64,000 nt of DNA from DATIRA01 sp963766505 (GCA_963766505.1 CAVYAL010000005.1:806001-870000), one strand, 5' to 3'; shown: positions 6,342 through 15,696, counted from the stretch's first letter. Notes: a model not told the origin generated them from the sequence alone. Program-made: numbers and translations.

Positions 6342-8483
6342 TCAGAACTTGCCGTAATAGCCTTCCTTGAGGGCGTCGAACAGGTTCGCCGCCGTGTGCG
6401 TTTCGCCGTCGTACTCGATCAGCTCGTCGCCTTTCGCCTCCAGCTCCGTGCCGTCGTCGAGCGTGAACACGTAGGTCGTGTTCTTCAGGTCCTCCTCCTT
6501 GACCAGCACGCCCTGGAAAGCCTCCGGGTTGAAGCGGAAGGTCGTGCAGCCCTTGAGCCCCTGCTCGTGCGCGTAGAGGTAGATGTCCTTGAAATCGTCG
6601 TATCGGTAGTCCGTCGGGACGTTGGCGGTCTTGGAAATAGAGGAATCCACCCACTTCTGGGCGGCGGCCTGTATGTCCACGTGCTCGCGTGGCGTGATGT
6701 CGTCGGCCGTCGTGAAGTACTCCGGCAGCTTCTCGACGGCGCTGGTCGAACCCGGCATCGCCTTCGGGTTGACCAGTTCACGGTAGGCCAGCAGCTCGAA
6801 GGAGAATACGTCGATCCGCTCCTTCGTCTTGCGGCCCTCGCGGATCACGTTGCGGAAATAGTGGTGCGCGAACGTCGGCTCGATGCCGTTCGAGGCATTG
6901 TTCGCGAGAGACAGCGAGATCGTGCCGGTCGGTGCGATCGAGCTGTGATGGGTAAAGCGCGCTCCCACCTCGGCGAGCCGGTCGACCAGTTCCGGCGCCT
7001 GCTCGGCGACACGCTGCATGTAGCGGCTGTAACGCGCGTGCAGAATGCGGCCCGGCAGCCTCTGGCCGGCCCGGATGCCGTCACGAAGCATCTCGGGACG
7101 CTTGCGCAGCATCTCCGCAGTGACCTCGAACTCCTCCAGCATGATCGGCGCCGGCCCCTTCTCGATGGCCAGATCGAGCGCGGCCTCCCAGCCGGCAAGC
7201 GCGAGCTCCTTGGAGACCCGCTCGGTGAAGGCGACCGAGTCCCGCGAACCGTACTTCATGCCGAGCATCGTGGTCGTGGAGCCGAGACCCAGGAATCCCA
7301 TGCCATGGCGGCGCTTGCGCCGGATCTCCTGCCGCTGCTGCTCGAGCGGCAGGCCGTTGATCTCGACGACGTTGTCGAGCATGCGCGTGAAGGCCTTGAC
7401 GACCTTGCGGAACTCGTCCCAGTCGAAGTGGGTTTCCTCGGTGAACGGATCGCGCACGAAGCTGGTCAGGTTGATCGAGCCGAGCAGGCATGAGCCGTAG
7501 GGCGGCAGCGGCTGCTCGCCGCAGGGATTGGTGGCCCGGATGTTCTCGCACCACCAGTTGTTGTTCATCTCGTTGACCCGGTCGATCAGCACGAAGCCCG
7601 GTTCGGCGAAATCGTAGGTCGAGGACATGATCACGTCCCACATCCGTCGCGCCGGCAGGGTCTTGTAGACCTTGCAGAGCACCAGGCCTTCCTCGTTGCA
7701 CACGTAGCCGCCGTCGCCCGGCCATTCGCGCCAGACGAAGCGCTCGGTGTCGCCGGTGTCGTGACCTTCAACCTCGGCCTCCGTCACCGGGAAGGCGAGT
7801 TTCCAGTCGGCGTCCTGCCGCACGGCCTGCATGAAGTCGTCCGTTACCAGCAGCGACAGGTTGAACTGGCGCAACCGGCCGGCCTCGCGCTTGGCGCGGA
7901 TGAACTCCATCACGTCGGGATGACCGACGTCGAAGGTGCCCATCTGCGCGCCGCGCCGCCCGCCGGCGGAGGAGACCGTGAAACACATCTTGTCGTAGAT
8001 GTCCATGAAGGACAGCGGGCCGGAGGTGTAGGCACCTGCGCCGGAGACGTAGGCGCCCCGCGGACGCAGCGTCGAGAACTCGTAACCTATGCCGCAGCCG
8101 GCCTTCAGCGTCAGGCCGGCCTCGTGCACCTTGCCGAGGATGTCGTCCATCGAGTCGCGCACGGTGCCCGACACGGTACAGTTGATCGTCGAGGTGGCCG
8201 GCTTGTGCTGCTGGGCTCCGGCATTGGAGGTGACGCGGCCCGCCGGGATCGCGCCCCGCCGCAGCGCCCAGAGGAACTGCTCGTACCAGTGTTCGCGCAG
8301 GTCCTCCCGCTCGACGTCGGCCAGCGCACGGGCCACGCGCTTGTATGTGTCGTCCATCGAGCGGTCGATGGGCGTACCGTCCTTTGCAGTCAGTCGGTAT
8401 TTCTTGTCCCAGATGTCCAGCGACGCCTCCTGGAAACGGATACTCCTGGCGTCCCGGGTCTTCAATTTGACGGCAGTGCTCAT
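6342..8483 (-). CDS. nrdJa: Adenosylcobalamin-dependent ribonucleotide reductase, catalytic part (NrdJa)
   Basis: This 713-residue class II reductase makes deoxyribonucleotides with an adenosylcobalamin-generated thiyl radical and no oxygen requirement. Visible marks are NCTVSGTVRDS (redox Cys102), the catalytic N-x-C-x-E as N319-C321-E323 in ATNPCGEQPL, and SIAPTGTISLSLANNASNGIEP. The reductase is split, with the C-terminal cysteine domain in nrdJb downstream. ATG 8483 is chosen because conservation begins with the KLKTRDARSIRF region; the frame is open 171 bases further but those residues are not family-like. The upstream region has two candidate promoters with NrdR-like boxes. Confidence 0.93.
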   Translation of the reverse strand: MSTAVKLKTRDARSIRFQEASLDIWDKKYRLTAKDGTPIDRSMDDTYKRVARALADVEREDLREHWYEQFLWALRRGAIPAGRVTSNAGAQQHKPATSTINCTVSGTVRDSMDDILGKVHEAGLTLKAGCGIGYEFSTLRPRGAYVSGAGAYTSGPLSFMDIYDKMCFTVSSAGGRRGAQMGTFDVGHPDVMEFIRAKREAGRLRQFNLSLLVTDDFMQAVRQDADWKLAFPVTEAEVEGHDTGDTERFVWREWPGDGGYVCNEEGLVLCKVYKTLPARRMWDVIMSSTYDFAEPGFVLIDRVNEMNNNWWCENIRATNPCGEQPLPPYGSCLLGSINLTSFVRDPFTEETHFDWDEFRKVVKAFTRMLDNVVEINGLPLEQQRQEIRRKRRHGMGFLGLGSTTTMLGMKYGSRDSVAFTERVSKELALAGWEAALDLAIEKGPAPIMLEEFEVTAEMLRKRPEMLRDGIRAGQRLPGRILHARYSRYMQRVAEQAPELVDRLAEVGARFTHHSSIAPTGTISLSLANNASNGIEPTFAHHYFRNVIREGRKTKERIDVFSFELLAYRELVNPKAMPGSTSAVEKLPEYFTTADDITPREHVDIQAAAQKWVDSSISKTANVPTDYRYDDFKDIYLYAHEQGLKGCTTFRFNPEAFQGVLVKEEDLKNTTYVFTLDDGTELEAKGDELIEYDGETHTAANLFDALKEGYYGKF

Positions 8484-8645
8484 TGCAGCGACACGGCTCC
8501 GTAACGAATGCGTATTCGGCAGATCAGGAAAGTCCCCCTGACACGCCGCCTCGAGCCCCGATGGGGAGAGGCCGACGAGCCCGACCGACCCTTTCCGGCC
8601 CGGCTCGGACTCCTCGCCACAACGATCGGGAGGACATCGTGCCGG

Positions 8646-8661
8646 ACACAACATATAGGGT
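8646..8661. promoter_or_regulatory. NrdR-like box 1 upstream of nrdJa
   Basis: ACACAACATATAGGGT resembles the NrdR consensus ACACWATATATWGTGT in its left half and centre. It lies about ten bases downstream of the nearer candidate -10 (8677-8672, minus strand), so a bound repressor would block the start region. NrdR boxes usually occur as close pairs; no convincing partner is seen about 31 bases away. Confidence 0.5.
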
Positions 8662-8671
8662 CAGGTCGAGT

Positions 8672-8700
8672 AGGTTATGCACCCCGTCCGGCCCCGTCAA
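8672..8700 (-). promoter_or_regulatory. Candidate sigma-70 promoter P1 of nrdJ
   Basis: Minus strand TTGACG (8700-8695), 17-base spacer, TAACCT (8677-8672). The predicted start is near 8665, giving a leader of about 180 bases before nrdJa. An AT-rich stretch (about 8702-8766) lies just upstream and could act as an UP element. Confidence 0.65.
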
Positions 8701-8819
8701 CCATTTTCGCGGCCGAAAAATGCACCAAAAACTATTGTTTTATCATATGGTTACAAGCATATGCCGGCAATATCCAGGTGCAACTCGTGGCTCTCCGTCG
8801 GCAGACAGCCGGTTGCAGC

Positions 8820-8843
8820 GTGGACACAACATATTGTGTCCAC
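8820..8843. promoter_or_regulatory. NrdR-like palindrome (box 2)
   Basis: Two perfect 10-base arms, GTGGACACAA and TTGTGTCCAC, surround CATA. The core ACACAACATATTGTGT matches the NrdR consensus ACACWATATATWGTGT except for one central base. NrdR is the ATP/dATP-sensing repressor of ribonucleotide reductase genes. The site overlaps the -10 of a second candidate nrdJ promoter and is also about 210 bases upstream of degQ. Confidence 0.75.
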
Positions 8844-8860
8844 GCGATGTTCACCGGCAA
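8831..8860 (-). promoter_or_regulatory. Candidate promoter P2 of nrdJ overlapped by NrdR box 2
   Basis: Minus strand TTGCCG (8860-8855), 18-base spacer, CAATAT (8836-8831). The -10 is inside the NrdR palindrome, the classic position for repression. It would give a leader of about 340 bases before nrdJa. The rest of the 570-base gap between nrdJa and degQ (8484-9053) holds nothing else recognisable; no cobalamin riboswitch core was seen. Confidence 0.4.
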
Positions 8861-9053
8861 TCCACAGGCTCTGCACCGCGACCCCCGTCCCTGGGAGCGG
8901 GCGATCGCTGCATTCCCGGCTGGAACTCGACTCGCAGTACACCTGTCTGAACTGCGGCTGACCGGTAGCGAGGGCCCCGCGGTGCACGCTGCTAGACTTC
9001 GCCGACCAGACCCTAGAACCGCCTATCCACCGATTAATTCCTGGGATTTCCTG

Positions 9054-10392
9054 ATGAAAATTCGCTTGAGCTTCGCCGCGGCCCTGATCGGGGCCTGGTC
9101 CGCGCTGGCCACCGCCCAGATTCCCTCGCAGGTCGGCGAAACGCCGGTGCCTTCGCTGGCACCCATGCTGAAGACGGTCACGCCGGCCGTGGTCAACATC
9201 GCGACCCGGGGGACGGTGCAGGTGCAGAACCCGCTGCTCAGCGACCCGTTCTTCCGCCGGTTCTTCAACGTTCCGAACGCCCCGATGTCACGCGAGTTCC
9301 AGAGCGCGGGCTCGGGCGTCATCGTGGACGCGAGGCAGGGCTACATCATCACGAACGCACACGTGATCGAGAACGCCACGGAAATTACCGTGACACTGCT
9401 CGACAACCGTTCGCTCGAGGCGAAAGTCGTCGGCAAGGACGAGGGCTCCGACGTCGCCGTGCTGCAGGTCGAGGGCGACAGCCTGACGCAGATCCCGGTC
9501 GCGGACTCGGATCTCACCGAGGTCGGTGACTTCGTCGTCGCGATCGGCAACCCGTTCGGGCTCGGCCACACGGTCACTTCCGGCATCGTCAGCGCACTTG
9601 GCCGCTCGGGGATAAATCCCGAGGGCTATGAGGACTTCATCCAGACCGACGCCTCGATCAACCCCGGCAACTCGGGCGGCGCGCTGGTCAACCTGAAGGG
9701 CCAGCTGGTAGGCATCAACTCGGCGATCCTGTCGCGATCGGGTGGCAACATCGGCATCGGCTTCGCGATCCCGTCCAACATGATGAAGATCATCATGGCC
9801 CAGCTGGTGAAGCACGGCGAGGTCAGGCGCGGCGTGCTGGGCGTCAACATCCAGACCCTCACGCCCGATATCGCGGAGAGCATGGACCTCGGCAACGTCC
9901 AGGGTGCACTGGTTTCCCAGGTCGTCGAAGGCTCCGCAGCCGAGAAAGCCGGCATCAGGGCGGGCGACGTGATCACTGCGGTAAACGGCAAGGCGGTCAA
10001 GGACGCCGCCGGACTGCGCAACGCCATCGGCCTGCTCAGTGTCGGCGACAGCGTCTCGGTCACGACCCTGCGGGACGGCAAGCCGCGCCAGGTGACGGCC
10101 GTGGTCGGCAACCGGGACGAGGCCATGGAGGCACGCGAGGCCGGGCTGCATCCCGGCCTGCAGGGCGCCGAACTGATGGACGCGGACGGGCAAGGCGGCG
10201 TGCTGATCCGCAGCGTCGCCGAGGGCAGCCCGGCGGCCCAGCGCGGACTCAGGGCCAACGACCTGATCGTCGGGGTCGGACGGACCCGGATCTCGAACCT
10301 CGAGGAGTTCACCCAGGCGACCCAGGGCGCAGCGGCCTTCGTGCTGCAGATCCGGCGCGGCAGCGCGACTGCTGGTCATACCGATCCGCTGA
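9054..10392 (+). CDS. degQ: DegQ/DegP-type periplasmic serine protease, frameshifted at its last codons
   Basis: This Do-family HtrA protease acts in periplasmic quality control. It has a signal peptide (1-21, ALATA-Q), a trypsin-like domain with the triad H103 (TNAHVIEN), D133 (GSDVAVLQ) and S207 (NPGNSGGAL), and two PDZ domains (about 245-330 and 360-440). The gene length to the TGA at 10390-10392 is one base over a multiple of three. Removing one base near 10368 gives the normal family end ...RRGSALLVIPIR, about 445 residues. As written, the frame instead runs through into the next gene. The ribosome-binding site (GGGA at 9043) is weak. Confidence 0.85.
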
Positions 10393-11327
10393 TGACTCAC
10401 TCGGTCTGCATGCTCGGCGGCACCGGCTTCATCGGCCGGGCACTGGTTGCGCGCCTCGCCAGGGAAGGGCACAGCGTCAAGGTTCTGACCCGGGACCGGA
10501 CCAGTCATCGCGACATGCTGGTGATGCCGTCCGTGCGCCTGGTTCGCGCGGACGCGCACGACGCGGCCGTGCTGCAGCAGGAATTCCAGGGCTGCGACGT
10601 GGTGATCAACCTGGTCGGCATCCTGAACGAGCGGCGGCTCGGGCGCGGACGGGGCGACGAATTCCGCCTTGCGCATACCGAGCTGCCGAAGAAGGCCGTG
10701 GCCGCCTGCCGCAAGGCGGGCGTGCAGCGTTACCTGCACATGAGCGGCCTGAAGGCCGACGCCGAGCGCGGCCCGAGCCACTACCTGAGGAGCAAGGGCG
10801 AGGCAGAGGATTTCCTGCGCGCCGAGTGTCGCGGACGCCCCGACTTCGTGATCCTGCAGCCGTCAGTCGTGTTCGGTCCCGGGGACTCGTTCGTCAACAA
10901 GTTCGCGCAGATACTCAAGCTCACGCCGGGCCTGTTGCCGCTCGCCTGCGCGAATGCCCGCTTCGCGCCGGTCTACGTGGGCGACGTCGTCGAGGCATTC
11001 GTGCGCTGCATGGACCGGCCGGATGTCGTCGGACGGACGTTCGAGCTCTGCGGCCCCGAAGTGATGACGCTCGGCGAGATCGTCGCGTTCACCGCGCGCA
11101 CGCTCGGGCTGCGGCGGGCGGTGCTGCCGCTGCCCGACCCGCTCGCGCGGCTGCAGGCCGCGTTGCTGGACTACGTGCCGGGAAAGCCGTTCTCGACCGA
11201 CAACTACCTCTCCTCGACCATCGACTCGGTCTGCGAGCGAGACGGGCTCGGCGAACTCGGCATCGCACGGACGCCGATGTCCGCCGTGGTGCCAGGCTAC
11301 CTTGGGCGGGGGTCCTCCGCCCGCTGA
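10392..11327 (+). CDS. Complex I NDUFA9-like atypical SDR protein
   Basis: The 311-residue protein is an extended/atypical short-chain dehydrogenase of the NDUFA9 subfamily. The NAD(P)-binding loop is GGTGFIG at 9-15. Other marks are DVVINLVGILNE, QRYLHMSGLKAD and YLRSKGEAEDFLR (Y-x-x-x-K in place), VILQPSVVFGPGDSFVNKF and FAPVYVGDVVEAF. In mitochondria the homologue is an accessory complex I subunit; bacterial copies have no proven role. The ATG at 10392 overlaps the expected degQ stop as TGATG, so the genes were probably translationally coupled. In the present sequence a net +1 shift fuses it in frame to degQ. Confidence 0.88.
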   Translation: MTHSVCMLGGTGFIGRALVARLAREGHSVKVLTRDRTSHRDMLVMPSVRLVRADAHDAAVLQQEFQGCDVVINLVGILNERRLGRGRGDEFRLAHTELPKKAVAACRKAGVQRYLHMSGLKADAERGPSHYLRSKGEAEDFLRAECRGRPDFVILQPSVVFGPGDSFVNKFAQILKLTPGLLPLACANARFAPVYVGDVVEAFVRCMDRPDVVGRTFELCGPEVMTLGEIVAFTARTLGLRRAVLPLPDPLARLQAALLDYVPGKPFSTDNYLSSTIDSVCERDGLGELGIARTPMSAVVPGYLGRGSSAR

Positions 11328-12472
11328 GCCGATGGCCGGGCCACCGCGCCCGCCGGACGACCAGCGCCGATGCAGACGCGCGCGTGGCGCTCGGCGCGCG
11401 GCAACGAGGCCAGCTCCTCAGCCCGCCGGTAGAAGCCGGGCAAAGAGCCCGTCGACTCGAGTTCGCGACGCAGGCCCGGCACGCAGTCATGGTAGGTGGC
11501 CACCGCGGCGAGGTGGGCATTGTTCAAAGGACGGGCGAACCACTGGTCATAGCCGCCGTAGCCGTTCCAGCGGTCCCGCAGCTGTGCGTATTCGAACTTC
11601 AGACGGCCGAACTCCCGCTGTTTCTCCACCCTGGTTTCCTCGGCCGGACCGGCTTCGGCATACAGCGCGGCCAGCCGGGCGCGCGAGCGGCGCAGCACTT
11701 CCGTGAACTCTTCCTCGCGCCCGAGGCGTGCTTCGTAGTCCGCCAGCGCGGGCTCGTCGCCGCGCTCCGTGAACCAGCGCCTCACGCCCTCCTCCTCGAC
11801 CACCGAAGCGAAGGCCTCGTTGAAGGCGCTGTCGTTCTTCACGTACAGCCGCTGATGCGCAAGCTCATGGAAAACCGTGCCGACGAGGCGTGATTCGCGC
11901 CAGCGGAGCATCGTGCTGTAGACCGGATCGGGAAGCCGGCCCAGCGTCGAGTAAGCCGCGACGCCGCCCACGGCGACGTCGAAGCCCTGGTGCCGGAGCT
12001 TGCGGGCCGCGGCCTCGGCGTCCGATTCCGCGAAGTAGCCGAGGTAGCTCACGCAACCAGCCACCGGAAAACACCAGCGTCGCGGTGCCAGCGAGAACTC
12101 CGGCACGGCGACGAGATTCCACACTGCGTAGGGACGATCGAGCTCGGCGTAATCGCGATAGCTGTCGCCCGCAGGCAACCCGAGCTGCCCGGCCGCGAAC
12201 TCGCGAGCCTCGCTGAGCAGGCGCAGCTGCTCGCGCGTCGGCTCCGGGACCTCGGCATCCTCGAGCACCGCGTCGATCGGACGACTGCGCGACATCACCT
12301 CGAGCTGTCCCCCGGCCGCCTGCACCAGGTAGCAGCCTGACGCGCTCACCAGCGCCAGGCAGCAGGCCGCCCGCGAGGCCAGGCGCCGCAAACGGCTCGA
12401 CGCCCGGCGTGCCGTCGCGGTCAGCTGGCGCGCTCCCTCGATGCCCTGCGGTTTCGATACGATGCCACGCAT
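11297..12472 (-). CDS. Predicted lipoprotein aminopeptidase (DUF2265/COG4324)
   Basis: The protein (391 residues from the first ATG) has a hydrophobic segment ending in a lipobox-like A-S-G-C (Cys47) and a zinc peptidase motif HELAH at 202-206, with a second glutamate in NEAFA (E219) as third ligand. The family is annotated as predicted aminopeptidase; its substrate is unknown. The signal peptide sits unusually far in, so translation may start internally, but no other ATG precedes Cys47. It is convergent with the SDR gene (31-base overlap) and overlaps the cca start head to head by two bases. Confidence 0.8.
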   Translation of the reverse strand: MRGIVSKPQGIEGARQLTATARRASSRLRRLASRAACCLALVSASGCYLVQAAGGQLEVMSRSRPIDAVLEDAEVPEPTREQLRLLSEAREFAAGQLGLPAGDSYRDYAELDRPYAVWNLVAVPEFSLAPRRWCFPVAGCVSYLGYFAESDAEAAARKLRHQGFDVAVGGVAAYSTLGRLPDPVYSTMLRWRESRLVGTVFHELAHQRLYVKNDSAFNEAFASVVEEEGVRRWFTERGDEPALADYEARLGREEEFTEVLRRSRARLAALYAEAGPAEETRVEKQREFGRLKFEYAQLRDRWNGYGGYDQWFARPLNNAHLAAVATYHDCVPGLRRELESTGSLPGFYRRAEELASLPRAERHARVCIGAGRPAGAVARPSAQRAEDPRPR

Positions 12473-13712
12473 GAAGATCCATCTCGTCGGCGGTGCGGTA
12501 CGGGACCAGTTGCTCGGTCGGCCGGTGTCCGAGCGCGACTACGTCGTCGTGGGCGCCACCCCCGGGCAGATGCTCGACGCCGGTTACCGACAGGTCGGCA
12601 AGGACTTCCCGGTGTTCCTGCACCCGCGCACAGGGGAACAGTACGCGCTGGCGCGCACCGAGCGGAAGACCGGCCCCGGCTACTACGGCTTCGCGACCCG
12701 ATTCTCGCCGGACGTCACGCTCGATGAGGACCTCGCCCGGCGTGACCTGACGATCAACGCCATGGCGCTCGACGCCGATGGAAGCACGCTGATCGATCCG
12801 TACGGCGGCCGTGCCGATCTCCAGGCCAGGCTGCTGCGCCACGTCTCCCCGGCCTTCGTCGAGGATCCGCTGCGCGTGCTGCGCGTGGCTCGCTTTGCCG
12901 CGCGATTCGCCCCGCTGGGCTTCTCGGTCGCGCCCGAGACCCTGGCACTGATGCGCGAGATCGTGGCCGCCGGCGAGCTCGAGGCGCTGGTGCCGGAGCG
13001 GGTCTGGGGCGAGACCGTGCGCGCGCTGGCAGAGGCGAGGCCGACCGAGTTCTTCGCCGTGCTGCGGTCCTGCGGCGCGCTTGCGGTCGTCTTTCCTGAG
13101 ATCGATGCGCTTTACGGGGTTCCACAGCCCGAGCGGTGGCACCCGGAAGTGGACACGGGAATCCACGCGATGCAGTCGCTGGCCGTGGCGGCCGGACTCT
13201 CGGAGGCCACCGATGTGCGTTTCGCAGCGCTGGTGCACGACCTCGGCAAGGCCTCGACGCCGAAGCAGGACTGGCCGCGGCACATCGGGCACGAGGAATC
13301 CGGCGTCGAGCTGATCGAGAAGCTGTGCCGGAGACTCCGCATCCCGAACGACCACCGCGAGCTCGCGGTGCTCGCCGCGCGCCACCACGGGCGGATCCAC
13401 CGCGCGGCCGAGCTGCGGCCCGCCACGGTTCTCGAACTGCTGGAACAGACCGACGCATTCCGCCGGCCCGAGCGCTTCGAGCGGCTGCTGCTCGCCTGCG
13501 AGGCGGATGCGCGTGGCCGTGGCGAGCGCCTGCGCGCTGCGCCCTACCCGCAGGCCGCCTTGCTGCGCGCGGCGCTGGCCGCGGCGGCCGCAGTACGGCC
13601 CGATCCCGAGGCGATCGCGGGTGAGTCGGGCGAGGTGATTGCCGGCATGCTGCGCACGGCCCGGATCGCCGCGATACGCACGGCGCTCGCCGGACCTGCC
13701 GGGCTCAGCTGA
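12471..13712 (+). CDS. cca: Multifunctional CCA-adding tRNA nucleotidyltransferase
   Basis: This 413-residue class II nucleotidyltransferase builds or repairs the 3' CCA end of tRNA. The N-terminal catalytic domain starts HLVGGAVRDQLLGRP and has the metal-binding ERDYVVVGATP, then the GEQYALARTERKTG and RRDLTINAMALD motifs typical of the bacterial enzyme. The C-terminal HD domain contains LVHDLGKA. Length matches the E. coli enzyme (412). ATG 12471 is used because homologues begin exactly MKI(Y/H)LVGGAVRD; ATG 12441 would add ten odd residues. Its end overlaps uppP on the other strand. Confidence 0.95.
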   Translation: MKIHLVGGAVRDQLLGRPVSERDYVVVGATPGQMLDAGYRQVGKDFPVFLHPRTGEQYALARTERKTGPGYYGFATRFSPDVTLDEDLARRDLTINAMALDADGSTLIDPYGGRADLQARLLRHVSPAFVEDPLRVLRVARFAARFAPLGFSVAPETLALMREIVAAGELEALVPERVWGETVRALAEARPTEFFAVLRSCGALAVVFPEIDALYGVPQPERWHPEVDTGIHAMQSLAVAAGLSEATDVRFAALVHDLGKASTPKQDWPRHIGHEESGVELIEKLCRRLRIPNDHRELAVLAARHHGRIHRAAELRPATVLELLEQTDAFRRPERFERLLLACEADARGRGERLRAAPYPQAALLRAALAAAAAVRPDPEAIAGESGEVIAGMLRTARIAAIRTALAGPAGLS

Positions 13713-14502
13713 AGTGCCAGACGATCAGCGCGGCGAGCAGCAGGCGGTACAGTGCGAACGGCAGCAGCCCGATGCGCTCGATGAACCGGATCAGGAAATG
13801 GATGCAGGCGATGCCTGAGAGCGCGGCGAAGAGCGCGCCGACCAGCATCGGCTGCCATGCCACCGGCTCCGTGGAGGTGACGAGCTTCAGGCCCTCGTAG
13901 GCGCCGGCGGCGGCTATGCCGGGCACCGCCAGCAGGAAAGAGAACCGGGCGGCTGCGGAGCGGGTCAGGCCGAGCATTCGCCCGGCCGTCATCGTCACGC
14001 CCGAGCGCGAGGTGCCCGGCATCAGCGCCAGCGCCTGTGCGACGCCGATCGCGAGCGCCTGTCCCCAGCTCAAGTCGTACTCGTCGCGGTTTCCCTTGCC
14101 GAAGCGATCCGCGGCGTACATCAGCAGCCCGAACACGGTGAGCGTACCTGCCACGAACAGCGGGCTGCGCAGGTTCGCCTCGATGAAATCGTCGAAGGCG
14201 AGCCCGACGAGGCCGACCGGAACCGTCGCAACGAGAATCTGCCAGGCCAGGCGGCTGTCCCGCGTGTGCTTGCGCCGCAGCACCGAATCGACCCAGGCGA
14301 CCGCCATCGTGCCGAGCTGCCGCCTGAAGTAGATCAACACCGCGAGCAGCGTGCCGACGTGCACGGCGACGTCGAAGGCGAGCCCCTGGTCCGTCCAGCC
14401 CAGGAAATGCGGCACGAGTATCAGGTGACCCGAGCTCGAGATCGGCAGGAACTCGGACAGGCCCTGCACGACGGCGAGGACGACGGCTTGAAGGAGATCC
14501 AT
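13705..14502 (-). CDS. uppP: Undecaprenyl-diphosphatase
   Basis: The 265-residue multi-span inner-membrane enzyme recycles undecaprenyl pyrophosphate to the monophosphate carrier for cell-wall synthesis. The two signature regions are present: EFLPISSSGHLIL (17-29) and MPGTSRSGVTM in the second half. About eight hydrophobic segments fit the BacA/UppP fold. It is followed by a convergent cca gene and lies 15 bases downstream of the methyltransferase gene on the same strand. Confidence 0.95.
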   Translation of the reverse strand: MDLLQAVVLAVVQGLSEFLPISSSGHLILVPHFLGWTDQGLAFDVAVHVGTLLAVLIYFRRQLGTMAVAWVDSVLRRKHTRDSRLAWQILVATVPVGLVGLAFDDFIEANLRSPLFVAGTLTVFGLLMYAADRFGKGNRDEYDLSWGQALAIGVAQALALMPGTSRSGVTMTAGRMLGLTRSAAARFSFLLAVPGIAAAGAYEGLKLVTSTEPVAWQPMLVGALFAALSGIACIHFLIRFIERIGLLPFALYRLLLAALIVWHFS

Positions 14503-14517
14503 GTCGGGTAGGGAGCC

Positions 14518-15696
14518 TCAGAGCTGGTGACTGAAATCGCGCGCGGCGAATCCGCGCAGGGGGGCATCGTAGCCGCGCGTGAAGCCCATGACCTTGAACC
14601 GCTCCCCCATTTCGCCAGGAAGCGTGAGCAGCCTGGCCTCGCGGGCGAGCGCGAGCCGCTCGGGAAGCTCCGCATCCCCGCCCTCGGCCACCAGCCGCGC
14701 GATGTCGTTCGCGATCAGGAAATGCGCCTGCGTCGTGTAGCCGGCCAGTTCGAAGCCGGACGTCGTCGCCGCCTCGGCCACGGCGGTGAAGTCCACCCAG
14801 GCCGTGATGTCCTGCAGCCCCGGCATGAAGAACGGGTCCTCGTGCGCACGATGACGGTAGTGGCAGAGCATCGTGCCCGAGCGCCTCTGCTGCGCGTAGA
14901 GTTCACGCTGCGGCAGGCCGTAGTCGATGAACAGCAGCACGCCCGCCGCGACCGCCTCGCCGATCGCGGCGAACCACGACGGGAGGCGCAGGTTGAGCTC
15001 GGACACATAGCCCTCGGGAAAGACTTCGCCGCGCTGCAGCTCGATGCGCCTGACGGCGGCCTCGAGCGCCCGGGTCGGGGGCCGGTCAGCCCAGTCGAGG
15101 CCGGAGCCCCGCCAGGTCACGCCGAGCCTGCGCAACTCGCCGCCGCGGACTGCGAAGCGCTCGAAGGGCATCGCGTCGAGGACCTCGTTGGCGAGGACCG
15201 TACCTGTGAAATCCCGCGGCAGCCGGTCGAGCCAGGCGACCCGGCCCGCGAGCTCCGGCACCGACGCCTGCAGAGCGCAGCGCTGTCGTTCGCGAAGCTC
15301 GCCGCTCACCTCGAGAATCAGGTAACGCTCAGGCAGGGATCCCTGGCGCTCGAGTTCCCGGAGCAGCGCCGCCGCCATCGCCCCCGATCCCGCGCCGAAC
15401 TCCAGCAGCGCGCTGCGACCGAGGTGCTGCTGCACCTCCGCGCACTGCAGCGCCAGGCAGCGACTGAACAGCGGCGCCGCCTCCGGCGCCGTGATGAAGT
15501 CGCCGTCCGGCCCGAACTTGCGAGCACCGGCGCTGTAGTAACCGAGGCCTGGCGCATACAGCGCGAGTTCCAGGTAGCTCGCGAAATCGAGAAAGCCGCC
15601 GGAGGCGTCGATCGCGGCGCGAATCTGCTCGAGCACTCGCGCCGAGTGCGCGCGCGCCTGCGGCCCGGGATCCGGCAATTCCAGTCCCGCGCTCAT
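14518..15696 (-). CDS. MidA/NDUFAF7-like class I SAM-dependent methyltransferase (DUF185)
   Basis: At 392 residues this matches the DUF185 family. Near the N terminus FLDFASYLELALYAPGLGYYSAG and FGPDGDFITAPE are family hallmarks, and the SAM-binding glycine loop is EFGAGSGAMAAALL. The mitochondrial member NDUFAF7 methylates an arginine of a complex I subunit; bacterial substrates are unproven. It may be interesting that a second complex-I-type gene (the NDUFA9-like SDR) lies 3 kb away, although this order is common in relatives. It shares an operon with uppP. Confidence 0.87.
   Translation of the reverse strand: MSAGLELPDPGPQARAHSARVLEQIRAAIDASGGFLDFASYLELALYAPGLGYYSAGARKFGPDGDFITAPEAAPLFSRCLALQCAEVQQHLGRSALLEFGAGSGAMAAALLRELERQGSLPERYLILEVSGELRERQRCALQASVPELAGRVAWLDRLPRDFTGTVLANEVLDAMPFERFAVRGGELRRLGVTWRGSGLDWADRPPTRALEAAVRRIELQRGEVFPEGYVSELNLRLPSWFAAIGEAVAAGVLLFIDYGLPQRELYAQQRRSGTMLCHYRHRAHEDPFFMPGLQDITAWVDFTAVAEAATTSGFELAGYTTQAHFLIANDIARLVAEGGDAELPERLALAREARLLTLPGEMGERFKVMGFTRGYDAPLRGFAARDFSHQL

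Noticed and set aside
8484..8700. Cobalamin riboswitch upstream of the B12-dependent reductase
   Set aside because: The conserved B12-box core (GCCACTG-type) was not found in either orientation.
8508..9053. N-terminal extension of degQ by 182 codons
   Set aside because: The translated sequence is not protein-like and covers the NrdR boxes and promoters; the signal peptide begins at 9054.
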